A stretch of 64,000 bases of DNA from Streptomyces sp. NBC_01231 (GCA_035999765.1 CP108521.1:10664001-10728000), one strand, 5' to 3'; shown: positions 35,301 to 44,796, counted from the stretch's first letter. Notes: a model not told the origin generated them from the letters alone. Program-made: numbers and translations.

Positions 35301-36019
35301 CGACACAGAATTTGGGTGCCCTGCGCCGACTCGTCTCGGACGCCTGCCGCGTACTCGCGGCCCGCGGGCTCGCCGACGGCATTCTCGGCCACATCAGTCT
35401 GCGCGTCGACGCACGTACGCTGCTCGTACGATGCCGCGGGCCGCGCGAACGCGGCCTGCTGTACACCGAGCCGGACGACATCCGCCTCGTCGACCTCGAC
35501 GGAGCGGCCGCAGCCATCGGGGAGTTGGACGGATGGACCGTCCCGAACGAACTCCCCCTGCACACCGAGATCTTGCGGACCCGGCCGGAGGTGATGTCCG
35601 TCGTCCACGCCCATCCCCCGGCGGTCGTCGCGGCCGATCTCGCGGGACTGGGGATCCGCCCCGTCGTAGGCGCCTTCGACATCCCCGGCACACGGCTGGC
35701 CGCCCGTGGCGTACCGGTCTATCCGCGGGGAGTTCTGATCAGCGAGCGCCGGCTCGCGGCCGAGATGGTGGCCGCGCTCGGTGACCGGGACGTCGTCGTA
35801 CTCCGCGGCCACGGATTGACCAGTACCGGCACCGGTGTCCCCGAAGCGGTCCTGTGCGCCCTCTCCGTCGACACCATCGCTCGCCTGTCCCTGGACGTCG
35901 TCAAGGCGGGCGGGACTCTGCGGGATCTCCCGGAGAAGGACATGCGCGAACTGCCCGACCTGGGCGGTTCGTTCAACCACGACACGGCCTGGCGACACGA
36001 GATGGCACGGCTCGGGTGA
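35297..36019 (+). CDS. Class II aldolase-family decarboxylase, PhtC-like
   Basis: A 240-residue class II aldolase/adducin-fold protein with the zinc-site HAHPP (near residue 97) and a later histidine in LRGHGLTSTG. LGHISLRVDARTLLVRCRG near the start is typical. In actinobacterial phthalate operons this family supplies 3,4-dihydroxyphthalate 2-decarboxylase, giving protocatechuate. The GTG start overlaps the ferredoxin stop. It is the intact form of the pseudogene at 7861. No protocatechuate ring-cleavage genes were seen in the window. Confidence 0.85.
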   Translation: MTTQNLGALRRLVSDACRVLAARGLADGILGHISLRVDARTLLVRCRGPRERGLLYTEPDDIRLVDLDGAAAAIGELDGWTVPNELPLHTEILRTRPEVMSVVHAHPPAVVAADLAGLGIRPVVGAFDIPGTRLAARGVPVYPRGVLISERRLAAEMVAALGDRDVVVLRGHGLTSTGTGVPEAVLCALSVDTIARLSLDVVKAGGTLRDLPEKDMRELPDLGGSFNHDTAWRHEMARLG

Positions 36020-36079
36020 ACGTGGCGACGTCCGGCCCTGCCACCCACCTCAGCGGGATCTCCGAAGCTTCGAAGGACG

Positions 36080-36184
36080 TCAACGGGCGACCCGTCGGGG
36101 TGGGGCGTGGCCCGCCGCGGTCGCCTGCTGGATGTAGAAGTCGGGAAGGAGGTGGGCGTGGACGTCGATGAGACCGGAGGACAT
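36080..36184 (-). pseudogene. Truncated amidohydrolase (N-terminal 34 residues)
   Basis: The minus strand has MSSGLIDVHAHLLPDFYIQQ and 14 more residues, then a stop. IDVHAHLLPDFY is the N-terminal metal-binding start of amidohydrolase_2 enzymes such as aminocarboxymuconate-semialdehyde or resorcylate decarboxylases. The rest is missing. It was probably part of the aromatic catabolic locus, cut by a deletion. Confidence 0.6.
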
Positions 36185-36242
36185 GGCAGGGATCCGTTCT
36201 GGTCGGGCTTGTGTGGGGGGGGGACTGGATGGCGAACTCGGC

Positions 36243-37829
36243 TCACTCCACCTGCTCGCGTCCGGCCAGCCGCACCTCTTCGTTGTCCAGGGCGGCCTGC
36301 AGCCGGCGCAGCACGGTGTCGTCGATCTGCAACTCGTCCCTCAGGCGGACGACGGTTGCGCGTTTGTGGGCGATCAGTGCGAGACGGAGGTCGGTGTAGT
36401 GGCGGTTGTGCAGCAGGGCGGGATCGTCATCGGTGCCCGCGCCCTGGGCTCGTACGGTCGCCAGGTGGGCCTCGTACTCCTGGCGCAGCCACTCCATGAC
36501 CTTCGGGGTGGTGCCCAGTTCGGCGGCGAGTTGCGGCAGCGCCTCGATGGCTTCCTCGGTCGCCCTGGTCTCGGCGAGGACGTGCTCCTCGTCGACGGAG
36601 GTGTCGCGCGGCAGCCGGGCCCAGCGCACCACGCCCGGCAGCAGCAGTCCCTGCACCACGAGGGTCACCACGATGACGCCGGAGGTGACGAAGACGATGA
36701 AGGCGCGGTCGGGGAAGGGAGCGCCTGAGTCGAGGGTCTCCGGTACCGAGAGGGCCACGGCGAGTGACACCGCACCCCGGAAGCCCGCGAAACCGCTGAC
36801 GACACGGGCCCGGTGCGTCATTCTCCGCAGCCGCTGCTCGGGACGCCGGTCGATGGCGCGGATCAGGTAGGCGGAGGAGAACAGGAACGCGAACCGGACC
36901 GCCACCAGCACCACGCTGACCACACCGACCGCGATCAGGGCATCTCGGAGATCCGACCGGCTCAGGTGCCGGAGCGCGTATTGGAGTTCCACTCCGACCA
37001 GGACGAACAGCGCGCCGTTGATGATGAACGTGGCCAGCGGCCAGAACGCCAGTGCCTGTCGGCGGTGCTCGGCACGGATGAGGCTGGGAGCGACCTGGGC
37101 CATGATCAGTCCGCTCACGACGACCGCGAGGACACCGGAGGCGTGGATCAGCTCGGCGAGCAGATACGCCGTGAACGGGGCCAGGATCATGACGAGATTA
37201 CCGAGCAGGGGATCGTCCAGACGGCGTCGCAGGTTCATGTTGATCCAGGCGACCGCCACGCCGACCGCGGCCCCGCCGCCGTAGGCCAGCAAGAACAGCG
37301 CTCCGACGTGCGGCAGGGTGAGGTGTTCCTCGCCGACGGTGAGACCGACCGCCAGGCCGTAGATGACCAGCGCGGTGCCGTCGTTGACGAGGCTCTCCGC
37401 TCGGAGCACGGTGATCTGACGGCGCGGCAGGGAGCCGGCCAGGGCGCTGACCGCTGTGGCGTCGGTGGGAGCCACGGCCGCGCCCAGCGCCCACGCCGGC
37501 CCCCAAGGCAGTCCGAGCGAGTGCCCTGCGACCGCCACCGTCCCGGCGGTGAGGATCACCAGGACCGTGCTGAGCAGGACGATGCCGCGCAGGTTCGTGC
37601 GGATCTCCCGCATGGACGTGGTCAGGCTCTCCCAGTACAACAGCACCGGGAGGAAGAGCAACAACACTACTTCGGGCGCGAGTTGGGTCTGGCGGACGGC
37701 CGGGACGAGGCCGAGCAGCGCGCCCACGATCAGCAGCACGACGGGCGGCGCGACGTGGAAGCGCCGGCCCAGCACGTTGCCCAGCAGTACGGCCGCGCCC
37801 AGGGCGACGACGAGTTCGAGACCGAGCAT
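36243..37829 (-). CDS. CPA1-type Na+/H+ antiporter
   Basis: A 528-residue membrane protein with about 12 TM segments. Conserved CPA1 features are APTDATAVSALAGSLPRR and ESLVNDGTALVIYGLAVG (the ND pair essential for exchange). A hydrophilic C-terminal tail of about 130 residues (RATEEAIEALPQLAAELG) is probably regulatory. It exchanges Na+ (or K+) for protons across the plasma membrane. It is transcribed towards the dioxygenase operon and appears unrelated to it. Confidence 0.9.
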   Translation of the reverse strand: MLGLELVVALGAAVLLGNVLGRRFHVAPPVVLLIVGALLGLVPAVRQTQLAPEVVLLLFLPVLLYWESLTTSMREIRTNLRGIVLLSTVLVILTAGTVAVAGHSLGLPWGPAWALGAAVAPTDATAVSALAGSLPRRQITVLRAESLVNDGTALVIYGLAVGLTVGEEHLTLPHVGALFLLAYGGGAAVGVAVAWINMNLRRRLDDPLLGNLVMILAPFTAYLLAELIHASGVLAVVVSGLIMAQVAPSLIRAEHRRQALAFWPLATFIINGALFVLVGVELQYALRHLSRSDLRDALIAVGVVSVVLVAVRFAFLFSSAYLIRAIDRRPEQRLRRMTHRARVVSGFAGFRGAVSLAVALSVPETLDSGAPFPDRAFIVFVTSGVIVVTLVVQGLLLPGVVRWARLPRDTSVDEEHVLAETRATEEAIEALPQLAAELGTTPKVMEWLRQEYEAHLATVRAQGAGTDDDPALLHNRHYTDLRLALIAHKRATVVRLRDELQIDDTVLRRLQAALDNEEVRLAGREQVE

Positions 37830-37907
37830 GGCGCTTACTCCTGGGAGGGAACGGATGCCGATGGGGGCGAAGCTGCTGCCATCGGGATCGCCGTGTTCAG
37901 CGGGGGA

Positions 37908-38270
37908 TCAGCCGCGCAGGGTTGTCGAGCGCGCGGTCACCATGGAGTTGACGTATGCGTCGCCGAAGCGGCCGTACTTGGTGCGGTACGCCGTGTCGAC
38001 GCGGTCGTTGATCTCGGAGTCCGCCACCTCGACGAAGGTGACGTCCTTGTCGACGCCGCCGGAGCGGATGTGCCCCTCATGGCTCGCGCGGGCCGTGCGC
38101 CACCAGCCGCCGTCCGTACCCCGGAAGGAGCGGACGTACAGGTCGTCACCGTCACGGACGACCCAGATCGGCACCGGCCCCCGCAGGGTGCCGTCACCGC
38201 GGCGCGGTGCCATCTCCAACTCGTCGGCCTCGGCGATGCGGTCGAGCTCGTCGCTCGTCCCTGGCGTCAT
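37908..38270 (-). CDS. DUF2255-family protein
   Basis: A 120-residue protein with the family's VPIWVVRDGDDLYVRSFRGTDGGWWR-type core and a C-terminal INDRVDTAYRTKYGR segment. It is a small split-barrel-like fold of unknown role. It is complete in length. Its promoter lies in the 38271-38430 gap before the SnoaL-like gene on the same strand. Confidence 0.85.
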   Translation of the reverse strand: MTPGTSDELDRIAEADELEMAPRRGDGTLRGPVPIWVVRDGDDLYVRSFRGTDGGWWRTARASHEGHIRSGGVDKDVTFVEVADSEINDRVDTAYRTKYGRFGDAYVNSMVTARSTTLRG

Positions 38271-38430
38271 CGGTGATTCTCCGATCTCCCTGGATCCGGT
38301 GAGGGCGGATGGATGCCCGCGGCGGTGGATGGGGACGCGGCGAGCGGAGCGGACATGCGGGGACTCCTGGAGCCCGGGAAAATATGCGAACAGGGCCGCT
38401 GCTGCGTGGGCAGAGCCGGGAGATTTGTGG

Positions 38431-38856
38431 TCACGGGGGAGTGGTGGTGAGCGGCTCGCCGAGGTAGGTATGGGTGATGCCGAGCGAGTCCTCGAAGACG
38501 CGATAGTCGGTGATCAGTCCGTCGGCGACGGTGAAGCGCAGGATCATCTCGCTTTCGAGCACCTGTCTCGAGGGATGGAACCGGGAGGCGTACCGGCCCG
38601 GTGCCAGGACCCGTCCGTCGGCCTCCACCATGGTCTGCAACTCGAATGCGAGCGGCTCGACGGCGGCGAAGAACGCTGTGAGGGACTGACCGATCTCCTC
38701 CGGCCCGGTGCGACGTCCTGCCCAGGGCGTCAGCACCGGGTCGCCCGGGATCATCCAGGTCGCGTCGGGTGCGAAATGGGGGAGGATCCGCTCCAGGTCG
38801 CGGGTGCCGAAGGCCTCGAAGTATGCCTCGACGGTGGCGATCGCCTCGCTGGTCAT
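38431..38856 (-). CDS. SnoaL-like (NTF2-fold) protein
   Basis: A 141-residue protein of the nuclear transport factor 2 / ketosteroid isomerase-like fold (VEAYFEAFGTRDLERILPHF, DATWMIPGD, YLGEPL near the end). Family members are small isomerases, cyclases or ligand-binding proteins. The start at 38856 (MTSEAIA) gives the normal length; the upstream part of the frame is not conserved sequence. The role is unknown. Confidence 0.8.
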   Translation of the reverse strand: MTSEAIATVEAYFEAFGTRDLERILPHFAPDATWMIPGDPVLTPWAGRRTGPEEIGQSLTAFFAAVEPLAFELQTMVEADGRVLAPGRYASRFHPSRQVLESEMILRFTVADGLITDYRVFEDSLGITHTYLGEPLTTTPP

Positions 38857-38971
38857 GACGGTCGGGTCCGTTCTGCTCGGTGGCTGCGAAGGTTCAAGGG
38901 CCGCTGCTGTTCGGTGGTGTTCGGCGTGGTGGGCGCGGCTGATCCGGCGCCCACCACTGCCTGGCTTCAGA

Positions 38972-39988
38972 TCACGGACGCAGCAGCGTCTTGATGGCGC
39001 GGCGTTCGTCCATGGCCTTGTAACCTTCGGCGGCCTCGTCCAGCGACAGAGTGAGGTCGAAGACCCTGCCCGGGTTGATACGGCCACTGAAGACGCGCTC
39101 GATCAGGTCGGGAAGGTATGCACGCACGGGGGCGGGGCCACCGCGCAGACCGACGTGGGAGAAGAAGAGCTCTTGGCCGTCGATCTGCGAGCCGTGCGGG
39201 AAGCCGACGAAGCCGACGTTGCCGCCGGGGCGGGTGGACTGCAGGGCCTGGTGCAGCGACTCCTGGGTACCTACGCACTCGAGGACCGAGTCGGCGCCGA
39301 TACCGTTCGTCAGTTCCTTGACGCGGGCGACGCCTTCCTCGCCCCGCTCGGTGACGATGTCGGTGGCGCCGAACTCCAGGGCCAGTTTCTGCCGGGACGC
39401 GTGCCGGCTCATGGCGATGATGCGCTCGGCGCCCAGTTCCTTCGCGGCGATGACGCCGGACAGGCCCACGGCGCCGTCACCGACGACCACGGCCGTCGCA
39501 CCGGGCCTGACCTCGGCCGCCCTGGCGGCGTACCACCCGGTGCCCATGACGTCGGACAGAGCCAGCAGGTCCGGGATCAGCTCCTGGGCCGGCTGCTCCG
39601 GGGTGGCGACCAGGGTGCCGTCGGCGAGGGGGATGCGGACGTACTCGGCCTGGGCGCCGTTCACCCACTGCGCGTGCTGGCAGGAGGTGTGGTAGCCGGC
39701 CTGGCAGATCGGACAGGTGTTGTCGGAGGCGACGAAGGAACCAATGACGAATTGGCCCGGCCTGACGCTCGAGACGTCGCTGCCGACCTCCTCGACGATA
39801 CCGACGTACTCGTGGCCGATCGGCTGTGCCTCGGCGACCGGCAGGACACCCCGGTAGCTCCACAGATCGGAGCCGCACACACAGGTGGCGACGGTACGGA
39901 TCACCGCGTCCGTCGATGCCGTGATCCCCGGCTCGGGAGCGTTCTCCACCCGGATGTTCCCGGGGGAGTGAATGATGGTTGCTCGCAT
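38972..39988 (-). CDS. Zinc-dependent medium-chain alcohol dehydrogenase
   Basis: A 338-residue MDR protein. Catalytic zinc ligands are in [10 protein letters not shown] and IGHEYVG; the structural-zinc loop is [12 protein letters not shown], with three Cys visible. The cofactor site is [14 protein letters not shown]. This subgroup is often linked to quinone or aldehyde detoxification regulons in Streptomyces. It is followed upstream on the same strand by remnants of a cupin and an alpha/beta hydrolase, which would once have formed an operon with it. Confidence 0.88.
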   Translation of the reverse strand: MRATIIHSPGNIRVENAPEPGITASTDAVIRTVATCVCGSDLWSYRGVLPVAEAQPIGHEYVGIVEEVGSDVSSVRPGQFVIGSFVASDNTCPICQAGYHTSCQHAQWVNGAQAEYVRIPLADGTLVATPEQPAQELIPDLLALSDVMGTGWYAARAAEVRPGATAVVVGDGAVGLSGVIAAKELGAERIIAMSRHASRQKLALEFGATDIVTERGEEGVARVKELTNGIGADSVLECVGTQESLHQALQSTRPGGNVGFVGFPHGSQIDGQELFFSHVGLRGGPAPVRAYLPDLIERVFSGRINPGRVFDLTLSLDEAAEGYKAMDERRAIKTLLRP

Positions 39989-40039
39989 GGCGCCTTCCCA
40001 GCTCTTGTCGGGTCTGTCGTGGTGTCAGGGCGGGTACGG

Positions 40040-40203
40040 GTGCTGACGCGCCGGCCGTTGTAGTCGTCGTCCGAGACGTGTTCGAGCCAGGTGGTGTCGT
40101 CCGTCTCCCACAGAGCGAGGTGGAGCATGAACTGGTCGGGCGCGGCACCGTGCCAGTGCTCCTTGCCCAGGGGTGTGTGGATGACGTCGCCGGGATGGGC
40201 CAT
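40040..40203 (-). pseudogene. C-terminal half of a cupin protein
   Basis: [20 protein letters not shown] followed by [11 protein letters not shown] is the second cupin motif of the small carboxymuconolactone-decarboxylase-associated cupins. The N-terminal half is missing. Upstream sequence belongs to an alpha/beta hydrolase fragment, so the junction at about 40203-40260 marks a deletion. The frame runs on into the dehydrogenase start. Confidence 0.6.
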
Positions 40204-40259
40204 GTGTGTTCCTTGGCGGTGCTGCCGCCGGACGGTGCGGCGGCGGTATGTGGGGGCGA

Positions 40260-40495
40260 GCCCGCGGGTTCGCCTTCACTTTCGCCCTGGTGGGCCGCGT
40301 CGAAGGCGAGGGCGGTGAAGCCGTGCTCGGTCATTCGCCGGGCGTAGAGTCCGGCGGTCTGCTCCTTGGCCCATCCCACGGGTGACACATCATGATCGTG
40401 AGCGGCGGGTGGCCGGCATGGATGTCGGGAGCTTGGAGACGGTCGGCAGGCGTCAGGTCATTGCTGGTGAAGGTGTCTTCCGTCCGCACTTTCTT
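40260..40495 (-). pseudogene. N-terminal fragment of an alpha/beta hydrolase
   Basis: [20 protein letters not shown] and [17 protein letters not shown] match the N-terminal part of dienelactone-hydrolase-like alpha/beta hydrolases. An earlier piece lies in another frame ([12 protein letters not shown]). The gene then breaks off before the nucleophile elbow and is joined to the cupin fragment. Confidence 0.55.
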
Positions 40496-40697
40496 TGACT
40501 GCCTCCTCCGCCTGCCGCTGGGGAATACCGAATGTCGGTGACGTTCGGAAAACAATTACTACCCTGAGGTTGGCGACCCGGCCTGTTCGGGTGAATGCTC
40601 TCCGTGGGCCGGTCCGGGTCGCCGGCCGCGTGATTGACCCTGCCATCCTCGTGCGAGCCCGCAAAGGGGAGAATTCCATCCTGGGAATGGCTTATCC

Positions 40698-40718
40698 AGG
40701 GGAGGAATCCTTACCCCT
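40698..40718. promoter_or_regulatory. AGGGG-N11-CCCCT operator, XRE gene 1
   Basis: A perfect 5-11-5 palindrome ending 35 bp before the ATG at 40753. Sites of the same form end exactly 35 bp before the starts of the two paralogous regulators at 41612 and 51433. This strongly suggests autoregulation by these XRE proteins. Confidence 0.75.
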
Positions 40719-40752
40719 CTCGCGCAGGCCGAGCGGTGCGAGACTGGCCGTC

Positions 40753-41499
40753 ATGACCAGCGACGCGCATCTGAACGGGCTGGGAGAATTCCTCAAGACG
40801 CGCAGGGCCGGGTTGAGCCCGCGCACGGTCGGTCTGCCCGACACCGGTGGCCCGCGGCGTGTGGCCGGACTGCGCCGCGAGGAGGTCGCCCTGCTCGCCG
40901 CCATCAGCACCGACTACTACACGCGGTTGGAGCAGGGCCGCATCCAGCCGTCCGCGCTGGTGCTGGCCGCCCTCGCGCATGTCCTGCATCTGGATGATCA
41001 CCAGCGTGACCATCTGTTCGAGCTGGCCGGCCGGCAGGGCAGGCGACGCCGCCGCCCGGCCGCGCAGAAGACGCAACCGCAGTTGCGCCGCCTGCTCGAC
41101 GACCTCACCGCGAGTCCCGGCGTGGTGATCGGCCGCCGTATGGACATCCTGGCGTGGAATCCGCTCGCCGCCGCCCTGCTGACCGATTTCGCGCAGGTGC
41201 CGGAAGACAAGCGGAACTGCGCCCGTATCCTCTTCACCGATCCGTCCATGCGGACGCTGTACGCGGACTGGCGTGCGGTCGCCCGTGACTGCGTGTCCCA
41301 TCTGCACACGTGGGCCGCGAAATGCCCGGACGATCCGCGGCTGACCAGTCTGGTCGGCGAACTCTCCATGCAGGACAAGGACTTCGGACAGCTCGTCGTC
41401 TGGACGGCGGAGCCCGGCACGCCCTCCTACGACGGACTACGTGACCTCGCCTCACGGGCCGCCCGTCGGCACGGCGAGCCGACCGGTCCGGTCGACTGA
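40753..41499 (+). CDS. XRE/MmyB-type regulator 1, internally deleted
   Basis: A 248-residue MmyB-like regulator. The HTH is LRREEVALLAAISTDYYTRLEQGR. The C-terminal MLTR ligand domain starts with VIGRRMDILAWNPLAAALLTDF. Compared with the paralogue at 41612, about 40 residues are missing between DKDFGQL and VVWTAEPGTPSYDG, in the segment that normally holds the KRLRH...DWDSLT strand. The ATG at 40753 matches both paralogues. Such regulators often control neighbouring oxidoreductases. With the deletion, ligand response may be altered. Confidence 0.82.
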   Translation: MTSDAHLNGLGEFLKTRRAGLSPRTVGLPDTGGPRRVAGLRREEVALLAAISTDYYTRLEQGRIQPSALVLAALAHVLHLDDHQRDHLFELAGRQGRRRRRPAAQKTQPQLRRLLDDLTASPGVVIGRRMDILAWNPLAAALLTDFAQVPEDKRNCARILFTDPSMRTLYADWRAVARDCVSHLHTWAAKCPDDPRLTSLVGELSMQDKDFGQLVVWTAEPGTPSYDGLRDLASRAARRHGEPTGPVD

Positions 41500-41556
41500 C
41501 CTGACCGCCTGATCCGGCGCCGCGCACCCGGAAGGGACAACGTGAATTGCCGAACC

Positions 41557-41577
41557 CTGGGAGAAAACTCTCCCCCT
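41557..41577. promoter_or_regulatory. AGGGG-N11-CCCCT-like operator, XRE gene 2
   Basis: CTGGG-N11-CCCCT, with an overlapping perfect GGGAGA-N4-TCTCCC palindrome, ends 35 bp before the ATG at 41612. The left arm is degenerate compared with the other sites, but the spacing is identical. Confidence 0.6.
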
Positions 41578-41611
41578 CACTTTTCGGGTGGATGCTGCGA
41601 CACTGGCTGCT

Positions 41612-42481
41612 ATGTACAGCGAAGCGCATGTGCCTGAGCTGGGAGAATTCCTCAAGGAGCGCCGAGCCCAACTCAGCCCGCGGACCGTGGGTCTGCCCGA
41701 GTCCGGGGCGCCCCGGCGCGTGCCGGGGCTGCGCCGTGAGGAGGTCGCCCGACTCGCAGGGATCAGCACCTACTCCTACGCGCGGTTGGAGCAGGGGCGT
41801 GCCCCCGTGCCGAGGTCGGTGCTCACCACTCTGGTCCGTGTCCTGCATCTCGATGACGACCAGCGTGACCACCTGTTCGCGCTGGCCGCGAGTGGCGCTC
41901 ATGAACCGCGCCGCCGACCGGCCCAGAGGGTCCACCCGCAGCTCAGGCGCATCCTGGACGAGCTGACAGCGACTCCCGCGCTCGTCCTCGGCCGGCGCCT
42001 GGACATCCTCGCCTGGAACCCTCTGGCAGCCGCTCTGCTCACCGACTTCGACCAGGTCCCCGAGAAGAAACGCAACTACGCCCGACTGCTCTTCACCGAC
42101 CCGGCTTTCCGGGAGCTCTACCTCGACTGGAGAACAAACGCTCGGACCTGCGTCGCCCACCTGCGCCTGGAGGCCGCCAGGCGCCCTGGCGATCCGGGGC
42201 TGGCCGCGCTCGTCGGCGAGCTCTCGGTGGCCGACGCCGACTTCCGGCAGTGGTGGGCAGGCCGTCAGATGACCGGCCTACGGATGGGCACCAAGAGGCT
42301 GCGGCACCGGGTCGTCGGTGACCTCGCCCTGGACTGGGACAGCCTGACCTGCACAGCCGACCCCGCACAGAAGCTGGTGATCGCGACCGCCGCTCCCGGG
42401 ACCCCATCCCACGACGGGCTTCTCATCCTTGCGTCGTGGACTGCAAACCCGGATCAGCCGGCACGGGATGCGGCAGCTTGA
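41612..42481 (+). CDS. XRE/MmyB-type regulator 2 (full length)
   Basis: A 289-residue regulator and the most complete of the three paralogues. The HTH is LRREEVARLAGISTYSYARLEQGR. The ligand domain has RLDILAWNPLAAALLTDF, FTDPAFRELYLDW, and KRLRHRVVGDLALDWDSL. The ATG at 41612 aligns with the other two; an upstream ATG at 41588 would overlap the operator spacing. The MmyB-like domain has a PAS-related pocket known to hold fatty-acid-like ligands in one structure. The target genes here are unknown apart from the motif-bearing promoters nearby. Confidence 0.88.
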   Translation: MYSEAHVPELGEFLKERRAQLSPRTVGLPESGAPRRVPGLRREEVARLAGISTYSYARLEQGRAPVPRSVLTTLVRVLHLDDDQRDHLFALAASGAHEPRRRPAQRVHPQLRRILDELTATPALVLGRRLDILAWNPLAAALLTDFDQVPEKKRNYARLLFTDPAFRELYLDWRTNARTCVAHLRLEAARRPGDPGLAALVGELSVADADFRQWWAGRQMTGLRMGTKRLRHRVVGDLALDWDSLTCTADPAQKLVIATAAPGTPSHDGLLILASWTANPDQPARDAAA

Positions 42482-42750
42482 GGGACGCCGGGCCCAGGTG
42501 GTCCAACGTGCAGTCACAGGGCCGCCGGGACCAAGGAGCGACATCGTTCGTCCCTTCACCTACTGCCGAAGCCGGTCGAGTCCGGCCTTCTCCCTGCGCG
42601 TAACGCAATACGAGCCGACTGCTCGCAGACGACTGTCTGGCTCGCCGGGGCCGTCGTGGCCGCGCCGTGTGACTGCCTGGCCGCCGTCGTGGAGGGCCCG
42701 AGCGCGAGGATCCGGCTGTTGCCCACGTCCGGGCGCTGCATACCCCGGGA

Positions 42751-44796
42751 TCATGTGTGGCGGGCGCGGACCCGGGGCACCGAGGCCTGCGGCCGCTCCT
42801 CATCGGAGCCGGACAGCTGCGATGACAGCTCCTCGACCAGTTCGACCAGGTCCGTCGGCCGGTCGGGTCCCCACCAGTCGCCAAGTAGTTCGGCGAAGGA
42901 GTCCTGGCGGGCCGCCGACAGCTTTGCCGCAGCCTCGCGTCCTGCGTCGGTGAGGAGCAGGTTCATGCCCTCGAGGGTGGCCAGCCGGCGCTGCTCGATC
43001 TCGTGCAGGGCGTCCCGGATCACCGGCAGCGGCACCTGGCTGTACTCGGCGAGACGCGTCGGCGACAGCGACCTCTCCGGTCGCAGGGCCCGCAGCAGCA
43101 GCCAGCTGGAGGCAGGCAGCAGGTCGTATCCGGCGGCGGCGGTGATCTTCTCGTAGATGCCGCGCCGCCCGTCCCGCGATCCGAGCACGGATAGGGCCCG
43201 CTGCACCTCCTCGCGCGAGGAGCGGTGCATGGGGTGGACGCTGAGGGTCTGCGCCATGTCGGGGGCGGTGACCGAGCCGCGCAGCCTGGCCTCCTTGAGC
43301 AGCCAGGTCAGCGCGAAGGCGAGCAGGACGATCGGGGCCGCGTAGAGGAACACGTCGGTGATAGAGGTGGCGTATGCGTGCAGCGCGGACGGGCGCAGTT
43401 CGGGCGGGAGTTCGGCTATGGCGCGCGGGTCGGCTTCGAGCGCGGCGGCCGCCTCCGACTGCGCCGTGCCCGCGAAGGCTCCGCGCAGCTTGTCGTCGAG
43501 CCGGCTGGTGAAGATCGTGCCGAAGACGGCGACGCCGAACGCGGAGCCGATCGACCGGAAGAACGTGACCCCCGCGGTGGCGACGCCCAGGTCTTCGTAG
43601 GACACCGCGTTCTGCACGATCAGCACGAGTACCTGCATGACCAGGCCGAGCCCGAAGCCGAACACGAAGAAGTACAGGCTCATCTCGATGTCGCCCGAGG
43701 ACTCCTTGAGGCGGTGCAGAAGCAACAGCCCCACGGCGGTGGCGGCGGTGCCGAGCACCGGGAAGATCTTCCAGCGCCCGGTACGCGAGACGATCTGGCC
43801 TGACACCGTGGACGTCAGCAGCAACCCGAGCACCATCGGCAGCATGTGCACACCCGACATGGTGGGCGACACACCACGCACGACCTGCAGGAACGTCGGC
43901 AGGTAGGTCATCGCGCCGAACATCGCGAAGCCGATCACGAAGCTGATCGCCGAGGAGAGCGTGAACGTACGAATCCGGAACAGCCTCAGCGGAAGCACCG
44001 GTTCGGCGGCTCTGCGCTCGACGAACAGGAACGACACAAGCAGTACGGCGCCCAGGACCGCGATCCCGATCAGCGGGGTCGAAGTCCATCCCCAGGTCTT
44101 GCCGCCGAGCGAGGTCACCAGGATCAGACAGGTGGCGACAGCCGCAATCAGGAGCGTACCGAGGTAGTCGATGCGGTGTTTCTCGGCCCGGACCGGGATG
44201 CGCAGCACCGCGGCGATCACGAGCAGGGCTATGGCACCGACGGGCAGGTTGATGTAGAAGACCCAGCGCCAGCTCAGCTGGTCCACGAACAACCCGCCGA
44301 GCAGCGGCCCCAGGACGCTGGTCGCGCCGAAGACGGCACCGAACAGGCCCTGGTAGCGGCCACGGTCCCTGGGCGGCACGATGTCGCCCACGATCGCCAT
44401 CGACAGGACCATCAGGCCGCCACCGCCCAGGCCCTGCAGCGCACGGAAGGCGATCAGCTGAGGCATGTTCTGGGCCAGGCCGCACAGCGCCGATCCGATC
44501 AGGAAGATCACGATCGCGGCCTGGAAGAGCTTCTTGCGCCCGTACTGGTCGCCCAGCTTGCCCCACAGCGGGGTCGCCGCCGTCGAGGCAAGCAGATAGG
44601 CGGTGACGACCCATGAGAGGTGGCTCATCCCGCCGAGATCACTGACGATCGTCGGCAGCGCGGTGGAGACAATGGTCTGGTCGAGTGCCGAGATGAGCAT
44701 GCCGAGCAGCAGCGCGCCGATGGACATACGCACCCTGTGCCGGTGTCCCGCCACCGGCTGTGGGGCCGCTGCCTGTTCGCCCACGTCCTGGACCAT
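42751..44796 (-). CDS. DHA2-type MFS drug exporter with C-terminal winged-helix-like extension
   Basis: A 681-residue protein. Residues 20-520 or so form a 14-TM drug:H+ antiporter (LDQTIVSTALPTIVSDLGG in TM1, WVVTAYLLASTAATPLWGKL, GPLLGGLFVDQLSWRWVFYINLP motif C). The last 160 residues are cytosolic: ASSWLLLRALRPERSLSPTRLAEYSQ and RDALHEIEQRRLATLEG look like a MarR-type winged helix. The ATG at 44796 has an ideal GGAGG 8 bp upstream. It exports hydrophobic compounds; the extension may regulate or dimerise the transporter. Confidence 0.88.
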   Translation of the reverse strand: MVQDVGEQAAAPQPVAGHRHRVRMSIGALLLGMLISALDQTIVSTALPTIVSDLGGMSHLSWVVTAYLLASTAATPLWGKLGDQYGRKKLFQAAIVIFLIGSALCGLAQNMPQLIAFRALQGLGGGGLMVLSMAIVGDIVPPRDRGRYQGLFGAVFGATSVLGPLLGGLFVDQLSWRWVFYINLPVGAIALLVIAAVLRIPVRAEKHRIDYLGTLLIAAVATCLILVTSLGGKTWGWTSTPLIGIAVLGAVLLVSFLFVERRAAEPVLPLRLFRIRTFTLSSAISFVIGFAMFGAMTYLPTFLQVVRGVSPTMSGVHMLPMVLGLLLTSTVSGQIVSRTGRWKIFPVLGTAATAVGLLLLHRLKESSGDIEMSLYFFVFGFGLGLVMQVLVLIVQNAVSYEDLGVATAGVTFFRSIGSAFGVAVFGTIFTSRLDDKLRGAFAGTAQSEAAAALEADPRAIAELPPELRPSALHAYATSITDVFLYAAPIVLLAFALTWLLKEARLRGSVTAPDMAQTLSVHPMHRSSREEVQRALSVLGSRDGRRGIYEKITAAAGYDLLPASSWLLLRALRPERSLSPTRLAEYSQVPLPVIRDALHEIEQRRLATLEGMNLLLTDAGREAAAKLSAARQDSFAELLGDWWGPDRPTDLVELVEELSSQLSGSDEERPQASVPRVRARHT

